Shown here piece after piece: positions 44,193 to 52,783 of a stretch of DNA of 64,000 nt. Position 1 is the stretch's first letter. Each line of letters opens with the position of its first letter. The DNA is from Solibacillus isronensis (GTDB taxonomy: Bacteria; Bacillota; Bacilli; Bacillales_A; Planococcaceae). Made by a program: the position numbers and the translations under genes. The notes below the pieces were generated by a model. It made no database searches. It was not told the origin of the DNA and worked only from the letters and a program-made list of their open reading frames with translations. The DNA lies in NCBI RefSeq assembly GCF_023715405.1, contig NZ_JAMBOC010000001.1:558001-622000 (forward strand), in the 5' to 3' direction.

Positions 44193-44745
44193 GAGCTTTT
44201 TTGATATTGATAAAGAAGAGAAATGGCTGAATAAGCAATTACAAAATGGCTTTCAATGTAAGAATATTAGTGGATTAGGCATATATACATTCGAAAAGAC
44301 TGATAAGCGATATGTGATGCGACTGGATTATCAAGAGTATTTACCAAAGGAAAAGTTTGAAGACTACAAAGGGATGTATGAGGATTTTGGATGGAACTGT
44401 ATAAAGGGTTCCCAGCGTGGATTACAGTATTGGCAAAAAGAAGCTGATGCTGTAAATGAACTCTATTCAGATCGCCATTCCAAGAGTAATTATTATAAAA
44501 GAGTGATGAATTATACATCTGGTTTAACTGTAGTATCATTTTTTATTTCTTATATGATTTACAAAGATTCGGGCTTATATTTAACGGAAGGTCTTTGGAG
44601 TATGGAAGGGGCATTATTTTGGAAAGCTTTTTTATTTGAAACGCCATTTGCCCTTTTAAGGTCGTGTCCCGCTCTCATAACAATTTTCTTAGGTAGCAGT
44701 TTTTATAAAGCTTATCGAATACATTCCATATTAAAAGAGCAATAA
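44179..44745 (+). CDS. DUF2812 domain membrane protein
   Basis: A 188-residue protein. The soluble N-terminal DUF2812 domain (about 1-100) has EEKWLNKQLQNGFQ and FGWNCIKGSQRGLQYW. Two spans follow at about 112-128 and 150-175. Function unknown; in Bacillus such genes are co-transcribed with a PadR regulator, as here. ATG 44179 lies inside the PadR gene and follows GAAGGAAG. Confidence 0.9.
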   Translation: MIKIKSFFDIDKEEKWLNKQLQNGFQCKNISGLGIYTFEKTDKRYVMRLDYQEYLPKEKFEDYKGMYEDFGWNCIKGSQRGLQYWQKEADAVNELYSDRHSKSNYYKRVMNYTSGLTVVSFFISYMIYKDSGLYLTEGLWSMEGALFWKAFLFETPFALLRSCPALITIFLGSSFYKAYRIHSILKEQ

Positions 44746-45216
44746 TACGAAAAGGTCATAATGTCTTAAATAACATGTTGAGCAAAAGTCTATCTTACTT
44801 TTATTCTCGTGTCTTCCACAATCGGGCGCGATTCTTCAGTAAGAGGATCGTGTTTTTCCGGTATAGGGCCATATTGTTGAAGAACAGTCATTTTTGTTAC
44901 CAAGCAGTGCTTTAAAGATGTAAAGGAGTTCCCCAAGTAAACGGTTTGTACAATTCATAGTGACCCTCATTGTTATGATAATTGAGTTAAGGCCGTTGTT
45001 AATTTGGAGCATATTAGTGATTAATCTTCTTCTCCCTCCATAGTTTTAAAAGACTTGCTAAAAAAATTAGAATAAATTTGAAACTAATTTTCATTTTTTC
45101 CGTCTGTACAGCGTTGTACAGCAGGATAGGTATGTGTAGGTATGTCAATCATAAGACGATGTACAGAAATATAAACAAACTTAAAATGGAATAAGTGTTA
45201 TAGGAGATGAAGGAAA
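44746..45216. other. non-coding gap with repeat R22 and TGTACA motifs
   Basis: Holds array repeat R22. Further right, TGTACA occurs at 45105-45110, 45115-45120 and 45160-45165 before the SLH protein gene. No gene is supported here. Confidence 0.55.
44812..44888 (+). repeat. array repeat R22
   Basis: TCTTCCACAATCGGGCGCGA, inner hairpin GATTCTTC/AAGAGGATC, GTATAGGGCCATATTGTTGA then AGAACA. Confidence 0.92.
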
Positions 45217-46275
45217 ATGAAGAAGACATTAATTACAGCAGGGTTAGCAACAGGTTTATTTTTCACAAGTATGATGGGTACAGGTGCAGATGCAAGCGCT
45301 AGTTCAGTGCATTACCAAGATGTAAAGACATCAGACAACTTCTATTCAGCAGTAGAAAGCTTAATAGATCAAAAAGCTATTAGTAGAACTAATGACAAAT
45401 TTAGACCATACGAGAACGTAACACGAGGTCAAGCTTCTAGTATAATTGCAAAAGTTTTAGAACTTGATATAGAAAATGTTAAAAATCCTAAATTTAAGGA
45501 CGTTCCAAAGGATCACCAATTCTATAAATATATTGCCGCTTTAGAGAATGCAGGACTTGTTAAAGGAAAGGGTACCGGTGTATTCGGCATCAACGACCCT
45601 TTAACTCGTGGGCAAATGTCTTCAATTTTAGTGAAAGGATTTGAAATTCCATTAATCGGTATTCAAGATGTAGGATTTAAATTCTTTAGTGACACTACAT
45701 TTTATACAGGGGGTGGCGATAATAGTGCCGTTGAGAATGGTGATGTTTGGCTTAAATTTGGTGGTCAATTCAGTCAAGTGATTGAAACGATGAATTATTA
45801 TGGATTTGTTTCGGGATATAAAGCGGGATATAAAGATGAACACCATGATTTTGAGGTAGTAAATTTTAAACAAGGAGAAGCACTTAAGCGTTCTCAGTTA
45901 GCATTGATGATTAACAGTATGCAAAAAGGAACTCAATTTGAATATTTATACTTCAAAGACTTTGACATAACTAATAGAAGTGTCTCTATTGGAGCAGGTG
46001 GAGGATGGAAAGATGATAAAGCTGTAATTGATAATTCTTCGATTATCTCTATTAAGGAAATTTCTAACTATGAAAAAGAAGGATTCCTTAAAGGGTCTGC
46101 TAGTGCAGGAAAAATAAACAATGTATATGCCATTCTTGAGCCTAAAAAAGTTGGTAAGACTTTTGCAAGATTTGACAATGGTGGAACTGGCAAAGAGAAA
46201 GTTCTAGAAATTACTGTTACAGGATCAAAGGGTAATTTTGAAGTTTCTTATAAAGATGTAACACTAGAGAAATAA
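45217..46275 (+). CDS. S-layer homology domain protein
   Basis: A 352-residue exported protein. A signal peptide (MKKTLITAGLATGLFFTSMM to about residue 28) precedes two SLH domains: HYQDVKTSDNFYSAVESL to RGQASSIIAKVL (about 32-80) and FKDVPKDHQFYKYIAALENA to RGQMSSILVKGF (about 90-145). A weaker third repeat ends near LKRSQLALMINSM (about 225). The C-terminal 100 residues are beta-rich and unassigned. SLH domains anchor proteins to wall polysaccharide. RBS AGGAGATGAAGG. Confidence 0.9.
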   Translation: MKKTLITAGLATGLFFTSMMGTGADASASSVHYQDVKTSDNFYSAVESLIDQKAISRTNDKFRPYENVTRGQASSIIAKVLELDIENVKNPKFKDVPKDHQFYKYIAALENAGLVKGKGTGVFGINDPLTRGQMSSILVKGFEIPLIGIQDVGFKFFSDTTFYTGGGDNSAVENGDVWLKFGGQFSQVIETMNYYGFVSGYKAGYKDEHHDFEVVNFKQGEALKRSQLALMINSMQKGTQFEYLYFKDFDITNRSVSIGAGGGWKDDKAVIDNSSIISIKEISNYEKEGFLKGSASAGKINNVYAILEPKKVGKTFARFDNGGTGKEKVLEITVTGSKGNFEVSYKDVTLEK

Positions 46276-46285
46276 GTAACAATTG

Positions 46286-46315
46286 AAATGGGGTGCTTGA
46301 CATCCCATTTTTATT
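46286..46315 (+). terminator. rho-independent terminator
   Basis: AAATGGG and CCCATTT arms with a T-rich end after the SLH gene. Confidence 0.75.
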
Positions 46316-46369
46316 GCTTGAATTTATAAGGTTGACTCGAAAGATTTTTTATCAGTATAAATTAAAATT

Positions 46370-46419
46370 CTTGAAAAAGGAATTACGCCTTCTTTTACTA
46401 AAGGGCCAGATTGTTAATT
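46370..46419 (+). repeat. array repeat R23, right half
   Basis: CTTTTACTAAAGGGCCAGATTG then TTAATTA; left arm missing. Confidence 0.65.
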
Positions 46420-46505
46420 ACTGGCTATAAGTTTATCTTTAACATATGTATAATAATTGTTATTGTTGTAATATTATACATTGTAGTGGGAAGTGAGTGG
46501 AGAAA

Positions 46506-47114
46506 ATGAAAATGTTCTGTGAGTCCGATAATTTAACAGATTATTTACTTGAACTAACTGAAGTTGATTTTTCTAATCCTTTAATTAGCGCAAAAGTGGA
46601 TGAGCTTTTTAATCCTACCCAAACTAAATTTGAGAAAGCAAAGGTAGCTTTTGAATTTGTTCGAGATGAAATTTCTCACTCATGGGATATTCAATCTAAT
46701 CGAGTTACATGTAATGCTTCGGAAGTATTAGAATTTAAAGAGGGGATTTGTTATGCAAAATCACACCTCTTAGCATCTTTATTACGATCACAAGGAATCC
46801 CAACAGGCTTCTGTTATCAGCGATTAATGCTGTTTGATACGCCAGAAAAAGGGTATTGTATTCACGCTTTAAATGCCATTTACTTTGAATCACTTAATAA
46901 ATGGATAAGATTAGATGCTCGTGGGAATAAAGTCGGTATTGATTCACGATTTTCAGTAGATGAAGAAAAATTGGCTTTTCCCATTAATGAAGAATTGGAT
47001 GAAAAAGATTATCCAGTCATATTTGTTAACCCGCACCCCAAAACGATAGCTGTTTTAGCGAAACATACTGATGCATTAAAAATGTATAAAAATCATTTAC
47101 CTAGTAGTTTATAA
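46506..47114 (+). CDS. transglutaminase-like cysteine peptidase domain protein
   Basis: A 202-residue transglutaminase-fold protein. The catalytic triad is visible: Cys in FKEGICYAKSHLLASLLRSQ near residue 82, His in GYCIHALNAIYF near 120 and Asp in WIRLDARGNK near 140. Such lone bacterial domains are putative proteases or amidases. No signal peptide. ATG 46506 is the best start; GTG 46497 and ATG 46512 are alternatives. R24 begins 4 bases after the stop. Confidence 0.9.
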   Translation: MKMFCESDNLTDYLLELTEVDFSNPLISAKVDELFNPTQTKFEKAKVAFEFVRDEISHSWDIQSNRVTCNASEVLEFKEGICYAKSHLLASLLRSQGIPTGFCYQRLMLFDTPEKGYCIHALNAIYFESLNKWIRLDARGNKVGIDSRFSVDEEKLAFPINEELDEKDYPVIFVNPHPKTIAVLAKHTDALKMYKNHLPSSL

Positions 47115-47117
47115 ATG

Positions 47118-47190
47118 TTCCATTAAAGAGCGCATTTCTTCAATAAGAAGATCGCGTTTTTACGTTATAGGGCCATATTGTTGAGTAAGA
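47118..47190 (+). repeat. array repeat R24
   Basis: AGAGCGCATTTCTTC hairpin, TACGTTATAGGGCC core, ATATTGTTGAGT right arm; left arm decayed as in R1. Confidence 0.88.
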
Positions 47191-47199
47191 TTTTTTCTG

Positions 47200-47316
47200 G
47201 GGGGAGTGTTAGAGAAGATGCAGATTTATACCGGAAATAGAATGGCTATACAAGTTTTATGCAAATTAAAGATCATGCCCAGAAAGTATAAAAGCTGCTT
47301 TAGTACGTTTAATTGA
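47200..47316 (+). repeat. tail-B repeat with short open frame
   Basis: ATG 47218, 9 bases after GGGGGGAG, opens a 32-codon frame reading MQIYTGNRMAIQVLCKLKIM and stopping at 47314-47316. The same reading occurs in three other copies. Confidence 0.75.
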
Positions 47317-47352
47317 CTTGCATAAAATCTAGTATAAACAATGTTTCAATAA

Positions 47353-47428
47353 AAAATCGGTAAACGCTGCTACAACAACGTTTACCGATTTTTTTTGACC
47401 CTATACTTTGATTTAGGAACGTTATTAA
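47353..47428 (-). terminator. family-T terminator of the lipoprotein gene
   Basis: On the minus strand CGGTAAACGTTGTTGTAGCA loops to GCGTTTACCG and is followed by ATTTTTT. Flank CCTAAATCAAAGTATAGGG on the gene side. Confidence 0.88.
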
Positions 47429-47493
47429 GATCTTGTTTATATATATTATAATCTCTACAATTTAAAGATTGCTGAGAACAAAATAAATAATTT

Positions 47494-47991
47494 TTAACGA
47501 GTCTCCGTTGTTAATAATTCAAGTGTTTTCCATACAACAATTTTTTCAACTTCTTTTCCGTCACTATCAAATTTAATTTTTAATCTGCGTGCCTTATCTA
47601 CTTTTACATCACCCAGCGAAAATTTTATAACAATTTTTCCTTCACCATTAATTTCTAAACCGTTTATGTTTTTTAATTCTCTTCCATACGATTCATCATA
47701 TAAACCAGTTTTCATTGATGGTTCTGCTCCGAAAATCTCATACTTTATACCATCTTCTTCGTATGTAGTAAGCGAGTCGGGATAATCTTTAACGAATTCA
47801 ATCGATTTTAGTGTTATCGGGGATTCACCTGTCCATTGAATTGGGGCTACCAAATAAAAAGTTTCTTTTTTCCAATCAGTACCGAATTGCCCTAATAAAA
47901 ATTCACCGTCCACCTCCTTAACCTGTTTGATACACCCAACTAGTGAAGCTAAACAAAATAAAGAAATTAAACATAATAGTATTCTTTTCAT
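47494..47991 (-). CDS. lipoprotein of unknown function
   Basis: A 165-residue lipoprotein. Signal peptide MKRILLCLISLFCLASLVGC with lipobox LVGC; the mature part is beta-rich with no recognised domain (FGTDWKKETFYLVAPIQW). ATG 47991 follows GAGGTG on the minus strand. Its 3' end carries a family-T terminator. Confidence 0.75.
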   Translation of the reverse strand: MKRILLCLISLFCLASLVGCIKQVKEVDGEFLLGQFGTDWKKETFYLVAPIQWTGESPITLKSIEFVKDYPDSLTTYEEDGIKYEIFGAEPSMKTGLYDESYGRELKNINGLEINGEGKIVIKFSLGDVKVDKARRLKIKFDSDGKEVEKIVVWKTLELLTTETR

Positions 47992-48171
47992 AAAACACCT
48001 CTTCGAAATTTTACCATGAAACTATTGGTTATTAGGTAATATTCGTTGGAAAAGTTACCAAAGCGTCCTTTTGTATCTTTTCAATGTGATTCTATTTATA
48101 TGTTACCTCCATTCAAATCGAGTGAATTGAGAAGTTCTTTTTAAAATGATATCTCAGAGCGTTATTTTCTA

Positions 48172-48240
48172 ATAAAAATAGCGACAAACACTGAATTAAC
48201 AGTGCTTGTCGCTGTTTGAAATGTTAACAAACTTTCATTT
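48172..48240 (-). terminator. family-T terminator of the protease operon
   Basis: On the minus strand AGCGACAAGCACTGTTAATTC loops to AGTGTTTGTCGCT, followed by ATTTTT. The flank overlaps the end of the small gene. Confidence 0.85.
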
Positions 48241-48448
48241 ACGAACGGTTTAACCGATTTGTATGTGTTTTTTCAAGCAGTGTGTGAAGGCTATCTAAAA
48301 GATTGGCGTCTGTGAATGAAATGCTCTGATAGTATTGATTTCTGACTTCCTCATCTTTCTTTTCGTCATAATAAGGATCGATTTTCCTTATTAAAAAGTC
48401 TGACTTGGCCGTTTCCCATTCACAGTATAGCAAATTTAGTTTTTCCAT
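48239..48448 (-). CDS. small protein coupled to the intracellular protease
   Basis: A 69-residue soluble, charged protein (EKLNLLYCEWETAKSDFLIR at the start). Its ATG overlaps the protease stop as TAATG, so translation is coupled. I do not recognise a family. Tight coupling to a leaderless subtilisin suggests an accessory or inhibitory role, which is inference only. A family-T terminator follows. Confidence 0.7.
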   Translation of the reverse strand: MEKLNLLYCEWETAKSDFLIRKIDPYYDEKKDEEVRNQYYQSISFTDANLLDSLHTLLEKTHTNRLNRS

Positions 48449-49410
48449 TATATTTTCAACGCCTTTGCAGATAATTCTTGGTTGAACACCTCCGATAAGT
48501 ATTTCTCTGTTGTTAAGTACAGCAATCCGTTGCCTTCGAGTTTTGGCGAGTTACCTAAAGGAATGGTTCTCTTTATTAATTGTGCATACAGCTCAGTCTC
48601 TGTCAGATTTCGTTCAAAGTTTCTGTTGGCATTCACTTTTATGAGTGCAAGTGCACCGGATACATGCGGTGTTGCCATCGAAGTTCCGCTTAGTTTTGCA
48701 TAAGTTCCGTTTAAATACGTTGAAAGGATTCCTTCACCAGGGGCTACTAAGTCGACTTCATTATTCGAATTTGAAAATTCAGAAGAACTGCGTTGCAGGT
48801 TAATGGATCCGACGCTGATGACTTCATTGTAGCAGGCGGGAAAGGCAAATTCATTTGAAGAACTCTGTCCATCTCCCTCATTACCAGCGGCACAAACTAC
48901 TAGAATTTGATTAGTGATTGCATTTTGAATAGCCTGGTGTAACTCAGGTACATCGACAGAACCTCCGAGGCTCATGGAGATGATATCCACCTTTTGTTCA
49001 ACTGCATAGTTAATACCATTTATGATCCAGTCGTATTGCCCTGATCCACTTTTATCAAGCACTTTTAAAATCAATAAACTTGCTTCAGGTGCAACACCAA
49101 CTACTCCCGTGCCGTTATGAATTGCAGCAATTGTGCCAGCCACATGGGTTCCATGGCCATTATAATCGATGTATACATCAGGTTGTCCATCATCATCACG
49201 AGTGAAATTCCGTCCGCCGATAATACGCTCACTCAAATCAGGGTGGGTGATGTCGCAGCCTGTGTCCAATATCGCAACAGTGATTCCCTTCCCTTTAGAA
49301 TTCTCCCAAATTTCTGGTGCTGCAATAAGTTCAATACCTTTTGGCACCACTTCGACCATTTCGACCACTTCATCCACTTGATATGGTAATAAGTGTAACT
49401 TTTTCTCCAT
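48448..49410 (-). CDS. isp: intracellular subtilisin-like serine protease (ISP)
   Basis: A 320-residue S8 protease. The catalytic triad is Asp in AILDTGCD near residue 49, His in NGHGTHVAG near 86 and Ser in GTSMATPHV near 245; the oxyanion Asn lies in AAGNEGD. There is no signal peptide. The short N-terminal extension with HLLPYQV corresponds to the LIPY-type propeptide of Bacillus ISPs, which blocks the active site until cleaved. ATG 49410 follows AGGAGGG. It degrades cytosolic proteins. Confidence 0.93.
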   Translation of the reverse strand: MEKKLHLLPYQVDEVVEMVEVVPKGIELIAAPEIWENSKGKGITVAILDTGCDITHPDLSERIIGGRNFTRDDDGQPDVYIDYNGHGTHVAGTIAAIHNGTGVVGVAPEASLLILKVLDKSGSGQYDWIINGINYAVEQKVDIISMSLGGSVDVPELHQAIQNAITNQILVVCAAGNEGDGQSSSNEFAFPACYNEVISVGSINLQRSSSEFSNSNNEVDLVAPGEGILSTYLNGTYAKLSGTSMATPHVSGALALIKVNANRNFERNLTETELYAQLIKRTIPLGNSPKLEGNGLLYLTTEKYLSEVFNQELSAKALKI

Positions 49411-49676
49411 TTGTATCCCTCCTGAAAGAATTAAGTTTTAAGTGTATTCATGGTAGTTGATAATAGTCTAACAATTCTGAATAATTAATAAAAGTTACAA
49501 TAGATGTGTTTTTATCTAACTAACGGAATTTTAAAAGTGAAAATAGTATTGGTATCTATTAGTCAATCACGCATGATAAGGGGGCTTTGGGGGTTCTGGG
49601 AAGTCGTGAGGCACTTCATCACGATAGGCAATTGTTCATTTCCACGGCCCATTGTTATACCAGATTAAGCGGCTAG

Positions 49677-49808
49677 GCGTTGCTTCATTACTTAGCTAAT
49701 GATTTAAAGGGGCAATTCGAGTATTATACAATTGATGGGAAAACCATTCCTACCGAAAATTTGAAAAATTACGATCCTGTGGAAAACACACATATAAGTA
49801 TAGAATAA
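49677..49808 (+). pseudogene. C-terminal remnant of an unidentified gene
   Basis: A 43-codon stretch reads ALLHYLANDLKGQFEYYTID then GKTIPTENLKNYDPVENT and stops at 49806-49808. It is preceded by an in-frame stop at 49674 and has no start codon. Codon pattern looks coding. Source protein not recognised. R25 begins 7 bases later, the same spacing as for intact units. Confidence 0.5.
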
Positions 49809-49814
49809 TACATA

Positions 49815-49888
49815 TTTCCATAAATTTAACGCGATTCTTCAGTAAAAAGATCGCGTTTTTTCATTATAGGGCCAGATTGTCGAACAAG
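49815..49888 (+). repeat. array repeat R25
   Basis: Left arm decayed; AACGCGATTCTTC/AAAAGATCGCG hairpin, T-run, ATTATAGGGCCAGATTGTCG. Confidence 0.85.
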
Positions 49889-49945
49889 GTTTTTAGGGTG
49901 GTAATAATTGGTATGCTATATTATTAATAGGTTATTGTTTAAAGG

Positions 49946-50014
49946 TTCTATAACCGGGCGCAATTCTGCAGAAAAAAAAGCGTCTACGAAATGAAATGGG
50001 CCAAGTGTTTAAGG
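49946..50014 (+). repeat. array repeat R26
   Basis: TTCTATAACCGGGCGCAATTC, shortened hairpin, AAATGGGCCAAGTGTTTAAG. A diverged copy 60 bases after R25. Confidence 0.7.
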
Positions 50015-50042
50015 ATAAAGTATAAATTTCAGGGGGTATTTT

Positions 50043-50483
50043 ATGTTTGTAGTAAATGTAGAAGGGGCAATTCGTCGCGATGAGAAATGGCTTTTAATCC
50101 GCAGAAGCGAAAAGGAAGAGCATGCTGGTGGAGGTCTCTCATTAGTAGGAGGAAAGTGTGAAATTGAAGGTGCTTCGTCTGATATTCTGGAAAGAACATT
50201 AAAACGAGAAGTTTTTGAAGAAGTAGGTAGCGAAATTACAGGCATTAAATATGTAAATAGCTCCTCCTTCGTGACAGAATCAGGGATAAATGTGATCGAT
50301 ATTGTTTTCCTATGTCATCATAAATCTGGAGAACCTTACGCTAAAAGTACTGAAGAAGTGGATGATGTTATTTGGATGACTACATCTGAGGTTCTTGCAC
50401 ATACGGAACTACCTTTATTTCTAAAAGAAAACATTAAACTTGCAGAGAAAACACTACAAGGTAATTTGCAGATGAAATATTAG
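50043..50483 (+). CDS. NUDIX hydrolase
   Basis: A 146-residue NUDIX protein. The box GGKCEIEGASSDILERTLKR, followed by EVFEEVG, is at residues 37-62. The N-terminus VVNVEGAIRRDEKWLLIRRS is typical of ADP-ribose/nucleotide-type hydrolases. RBS AGGGGG before ATG 50043. R27 starts 9 bases after the stop. Confidence 0.92.
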   Translation: MFVVNVEGAIRRDEKWLLIRRSEKEEHAGGGLSLVGGKCEIEGASSDILERTLKREVFEEVGSEITGIKYVNSSSFVTESGINVIDIVFLCHHKSGEPYAKSTEEVDDVIWMTTSEVLAHTELPLFLKENIKLAEKTLQGNLQMKY

Positions 50484-50491
50484 TTATACAT

Positions 50492-50564
50492 ATTTCATAA
50501 TCGGGTGCAATTCTTGAAAAGAATTGTGCTTTTTACGTAATCGGGCCAAATTGTTGAGTAATAA
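50492..50564 (+). repeat. array repeat R27
   Basis: ATTTCATAATCGGGTGCAAT, hairpin GCAATTCTTGAAAAGAATTGTGC, TAATCGGGCCAAATTGTTGAGT. Confidence 0.88.
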
Positions 50565-50709
50565 AAATACGGAGCTGCTATATAAGGAGTATAGAGAATT
50601 GATTCCTCCAAAAGTCGTATGTTAATATTTCCCTTTTTATTTTACTGTTTTACATATAACACCAAGGATGATTTAGTGGACTATATGTGAATTGAAATGG
50701 GGGAATTAG

Positions 50710-51675
50710 ATGAAAGCTATTATTCAAAGGGAATTTGGAGATGCAAATGTCCTTTCATATCAGGATATTGAAATACCGAAAATTGGAGAAGGTGAATGTT
50801 TAATAAAGGTTTCATATACAAGTGTGAATTATGCAGACATAAAAAAACGGATTGGCAGTAAAGGAAAAGGAAATTTCCCTTTAATATTAGGACTAGATAC
50901 TGCCGGGACAATCGTAGAGACTGCTCCCAACTCAAATTTTTCTATTGGAGATCGTGTCATTGCTTTTCCGAAAGGTGGTTCCTATAAAGAATATGTGCTT
51001 GCGAATGAAAAACTGATTTTTAAAATTCCGGACACCCTTTCTTTTGAACAAGCTGCTGCAATGCCGACTGTATCCATCCTGTCTTATATGCTTTTACATG
51101 AAATAGGGCAAGTAAAAGAAACAGATACAATTGTCATACATAGTGCGGCTGGCGGCGTAGGTTCGATGCTTGTACAATTAGCGAAAATCGCAGGCATCCA
51201 ACATATCATTGGTACGGTAGGTAATATAGAAAAAGCAAAGTATGTTAAGAAACTTGGAGCTACCATGGTTTTTACGTATGAGACATTTGCAGAGGAAGTC
51301 CTAAAGGTAACAAATAATCAAGGGGCAAATCTTATTTTTGATTCAGTTGCAGGTCACGTAACAAGCAAGAGCCTAGATTGCTTAGCGTTATATGGCACTC
51401 TTGTGCAATTTGGGAATAGCAGTGGGGAAGTTGGTCAATTTAAAACAAGTGATGTCCATAACAGCTGTCGAAATATTAAAGGGTTTAGCTTAGGTACCAC
51501 GAGAGAGCATGATCCATTACGATTGGCACCTGTTGCTGAAAAAGTAATTGACCTTTTTAATTCAAAACAGCTTTCACTTCCAATTGCGCAAATTTTTAGT
51601 TTAGAAGATGCTACAGCAGCACATCAATTGATAGAGAGCCGTAATTATGAAGGAAAAGTTTTACTGAAAGTATAA
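50710..51675 (+). CDS. quinone oxidoreductase-like MDR dehydrogenase
   Basis: A 321-residue zinc-independent medium-chain reductase. SVNYADIKKR near residue 35, LGLDTAGTI near 60 and the NADPH motif HSAAGGVGSMLVQLAK near 138 identify the QOR branch. It is expected to reduce quinones or enals with NADPH. RBS ATGGGG before ATG 50710. The next gene starts 15 bases on and is probably co-transcribed. Confidence 0.88.
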   Translation: MKAIIQREFGDANVLSYQDIEIPKIGEGECLIKVSYTSVNYADIKKRIGSKGKGNFPLILGLDTAGTIVETAPNSNFSIGDRVIAFPKGGSYKEYVLANEKLIFKIPDTLSFEQAAAMPTVSILSYMLLHEIGQVKETDTIVIHSAAGGVGSMLVQLAKIAGIQHIIGTVGNIEKAKYVKKLGATMVFTYETFAEEVLKVTNNQGANLIFDSVAGHVTSKSLDCLALYGTLVQFGNSSGEVGQFKTSDVHNSCRNIKGFSLGTTREHDPLRLAPVAEKVIDLFNSKQLSLPIAQIFSLEDATAAHQLIESRNYEGKVLLKV

Positions 51676-51689
51676 TGGAGGGCAATTGA

Positions 51690-52664
51690 TTGAATCAAAT
51701 TGTTGATATTTCATCATTTAAACAAGCACAACAGTATGTTAATTTTGTAATCTTGTGGCCTTCTCATTTACCTAGTGGATGTTCTGTTCAAAATATTTCT
51801 CTAAAAAAAGAATCAAACTGTACTCGTTCGTCAATTCGTTTTGAGATTATAAGTAAAAATAGGGTAGTAAGAGTAAAGCAATTTTATTATGATTGGGGAA
51901 TTCCTGTTGTCTATGCGGATACTAACCTTGTTACTCCAGGTGAATCTTTTGTGGTTAACGGGATTGTGGGATTTATAGGTGTCGATTACAAAGGAAATCG
52001 TGCGGCTTGTTATGCGAAGTGGTTCACGAATGTAGAATTATCCGTTTTAGAAGGAAAATTTGAAGATGAAGAACTGATTAAAGTCATTGAATCATTTACC
52101 CCACTGGATTCGTTTAGTATTGAACATTGGGGTAAAAAGTCATTTAGCTCAACGAGTTTTACGGCCAGATATGGAATGGCTAAGTGGGATGAAGATGAAA
52201 TTTCCAGAGTGCAGTGGCATGAAAATAATTTTGACATCCGCAAAAGAACTATATTTCAAAATATTTATCTCCCTGCCATTGAATATCAAGAATTTTTCCT
52301 GGATTCAATAGGACATAACCAAAATAATTTTGGTGTAGAAACGCATTTTCTATATAGATCAAAAATCAATTATACTGACGGCATTTGGTTATGGTTAGCC
52401 CCAGAGGAATTGATTGGCAAACTCTCCTATAAAGAAGGTGATAATATTGGTAAAAGACAAAGTTGGAATGTTAAAAAGAAAAACCTTTTAATAGGGAATA
52501 TAGATATTACATTGTTTTTACATAAACAAAATACACAATATTATGGTTGGTATGCTCATTGGAAAATTGGAAAATATACTTATCAATTATATGTTCGCCC
52601 ATCAGTAAATATTGATATAGATATGATAACTGGATTTATAAAGACATTAAATGAAGTGGAATAA
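51690..52664 (+). CDS. hypothetical protein
   Basis: A 324-residue soluble, aromatic-rich protein (many Trp/Tyr/Phe). Phrases such as WPSHLPSGC and LWLAPEELIGKL, each followed by strands, hint at two similar beta domains, each like DUF4367-type 'LPxGY' modules, but this is weak. No signal peptide. TTG 51690 follows GGAGGG by 8 bases. It may be co-transcribed with the upstream reductase. Only a left-half repeat (R28) follows. Confidence 0.65.
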   Translation: MNQIVDISSFKQAQQYVNFVILWPSHLPSGCSVQNISLKKESNCTRSSIRFEIISKNRVVRVKQFYYDWGIPVVYADTNLVTPGESFVVNGIVGFIGVDYKGNRAACYAKWFTNVELSVLEGKFEDEELIKVIESFTPLDSFSIEHWGKKSFSSTSFTARYGMAKWDEDEISRVQWHENNFDIRKRTIFQNIYLPAIEYQEFFLDSIGHNQNNFGVETHFLYRSKINYTDGIWLWLAPEELIGKLSYKEGDNIGKRQSWNVKKKNLLIGNIDITLFLHKQNTQYYGWYAHWKIGKYTYQLYVRPSVNIDIDMITGFIKTLNEVE

Positions 52665-52730
52665 GTTATATCAAAATAAAATATAAAGCGATATTCACTA
52701 AATCAAAATTGCTAATTAAAACTTACTGGT

Positions 52731-52750
52731 ATTCAACAATTGAGTAAATG
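52731..52750 (+). repeat. array repeat R28, left arm only
   Basis: ATTCAACAATTGAGTAAATG: left arm, then sequence diverges. Confidence 0.55.
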
Positions 52751-52783
52751 GCACAATTTAATAAAATATAAAGGTGTGTACTT

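Larger units (their letters stand above)
49411..50042. other. gap with a gene remnant and two repeats
   Basis: Holds a decayed coding fragment at 49677-49808 and array repeats R25 and R26. Sequence 49440-49550 is AT-rich with no supported feature. Confidence 0.5.
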
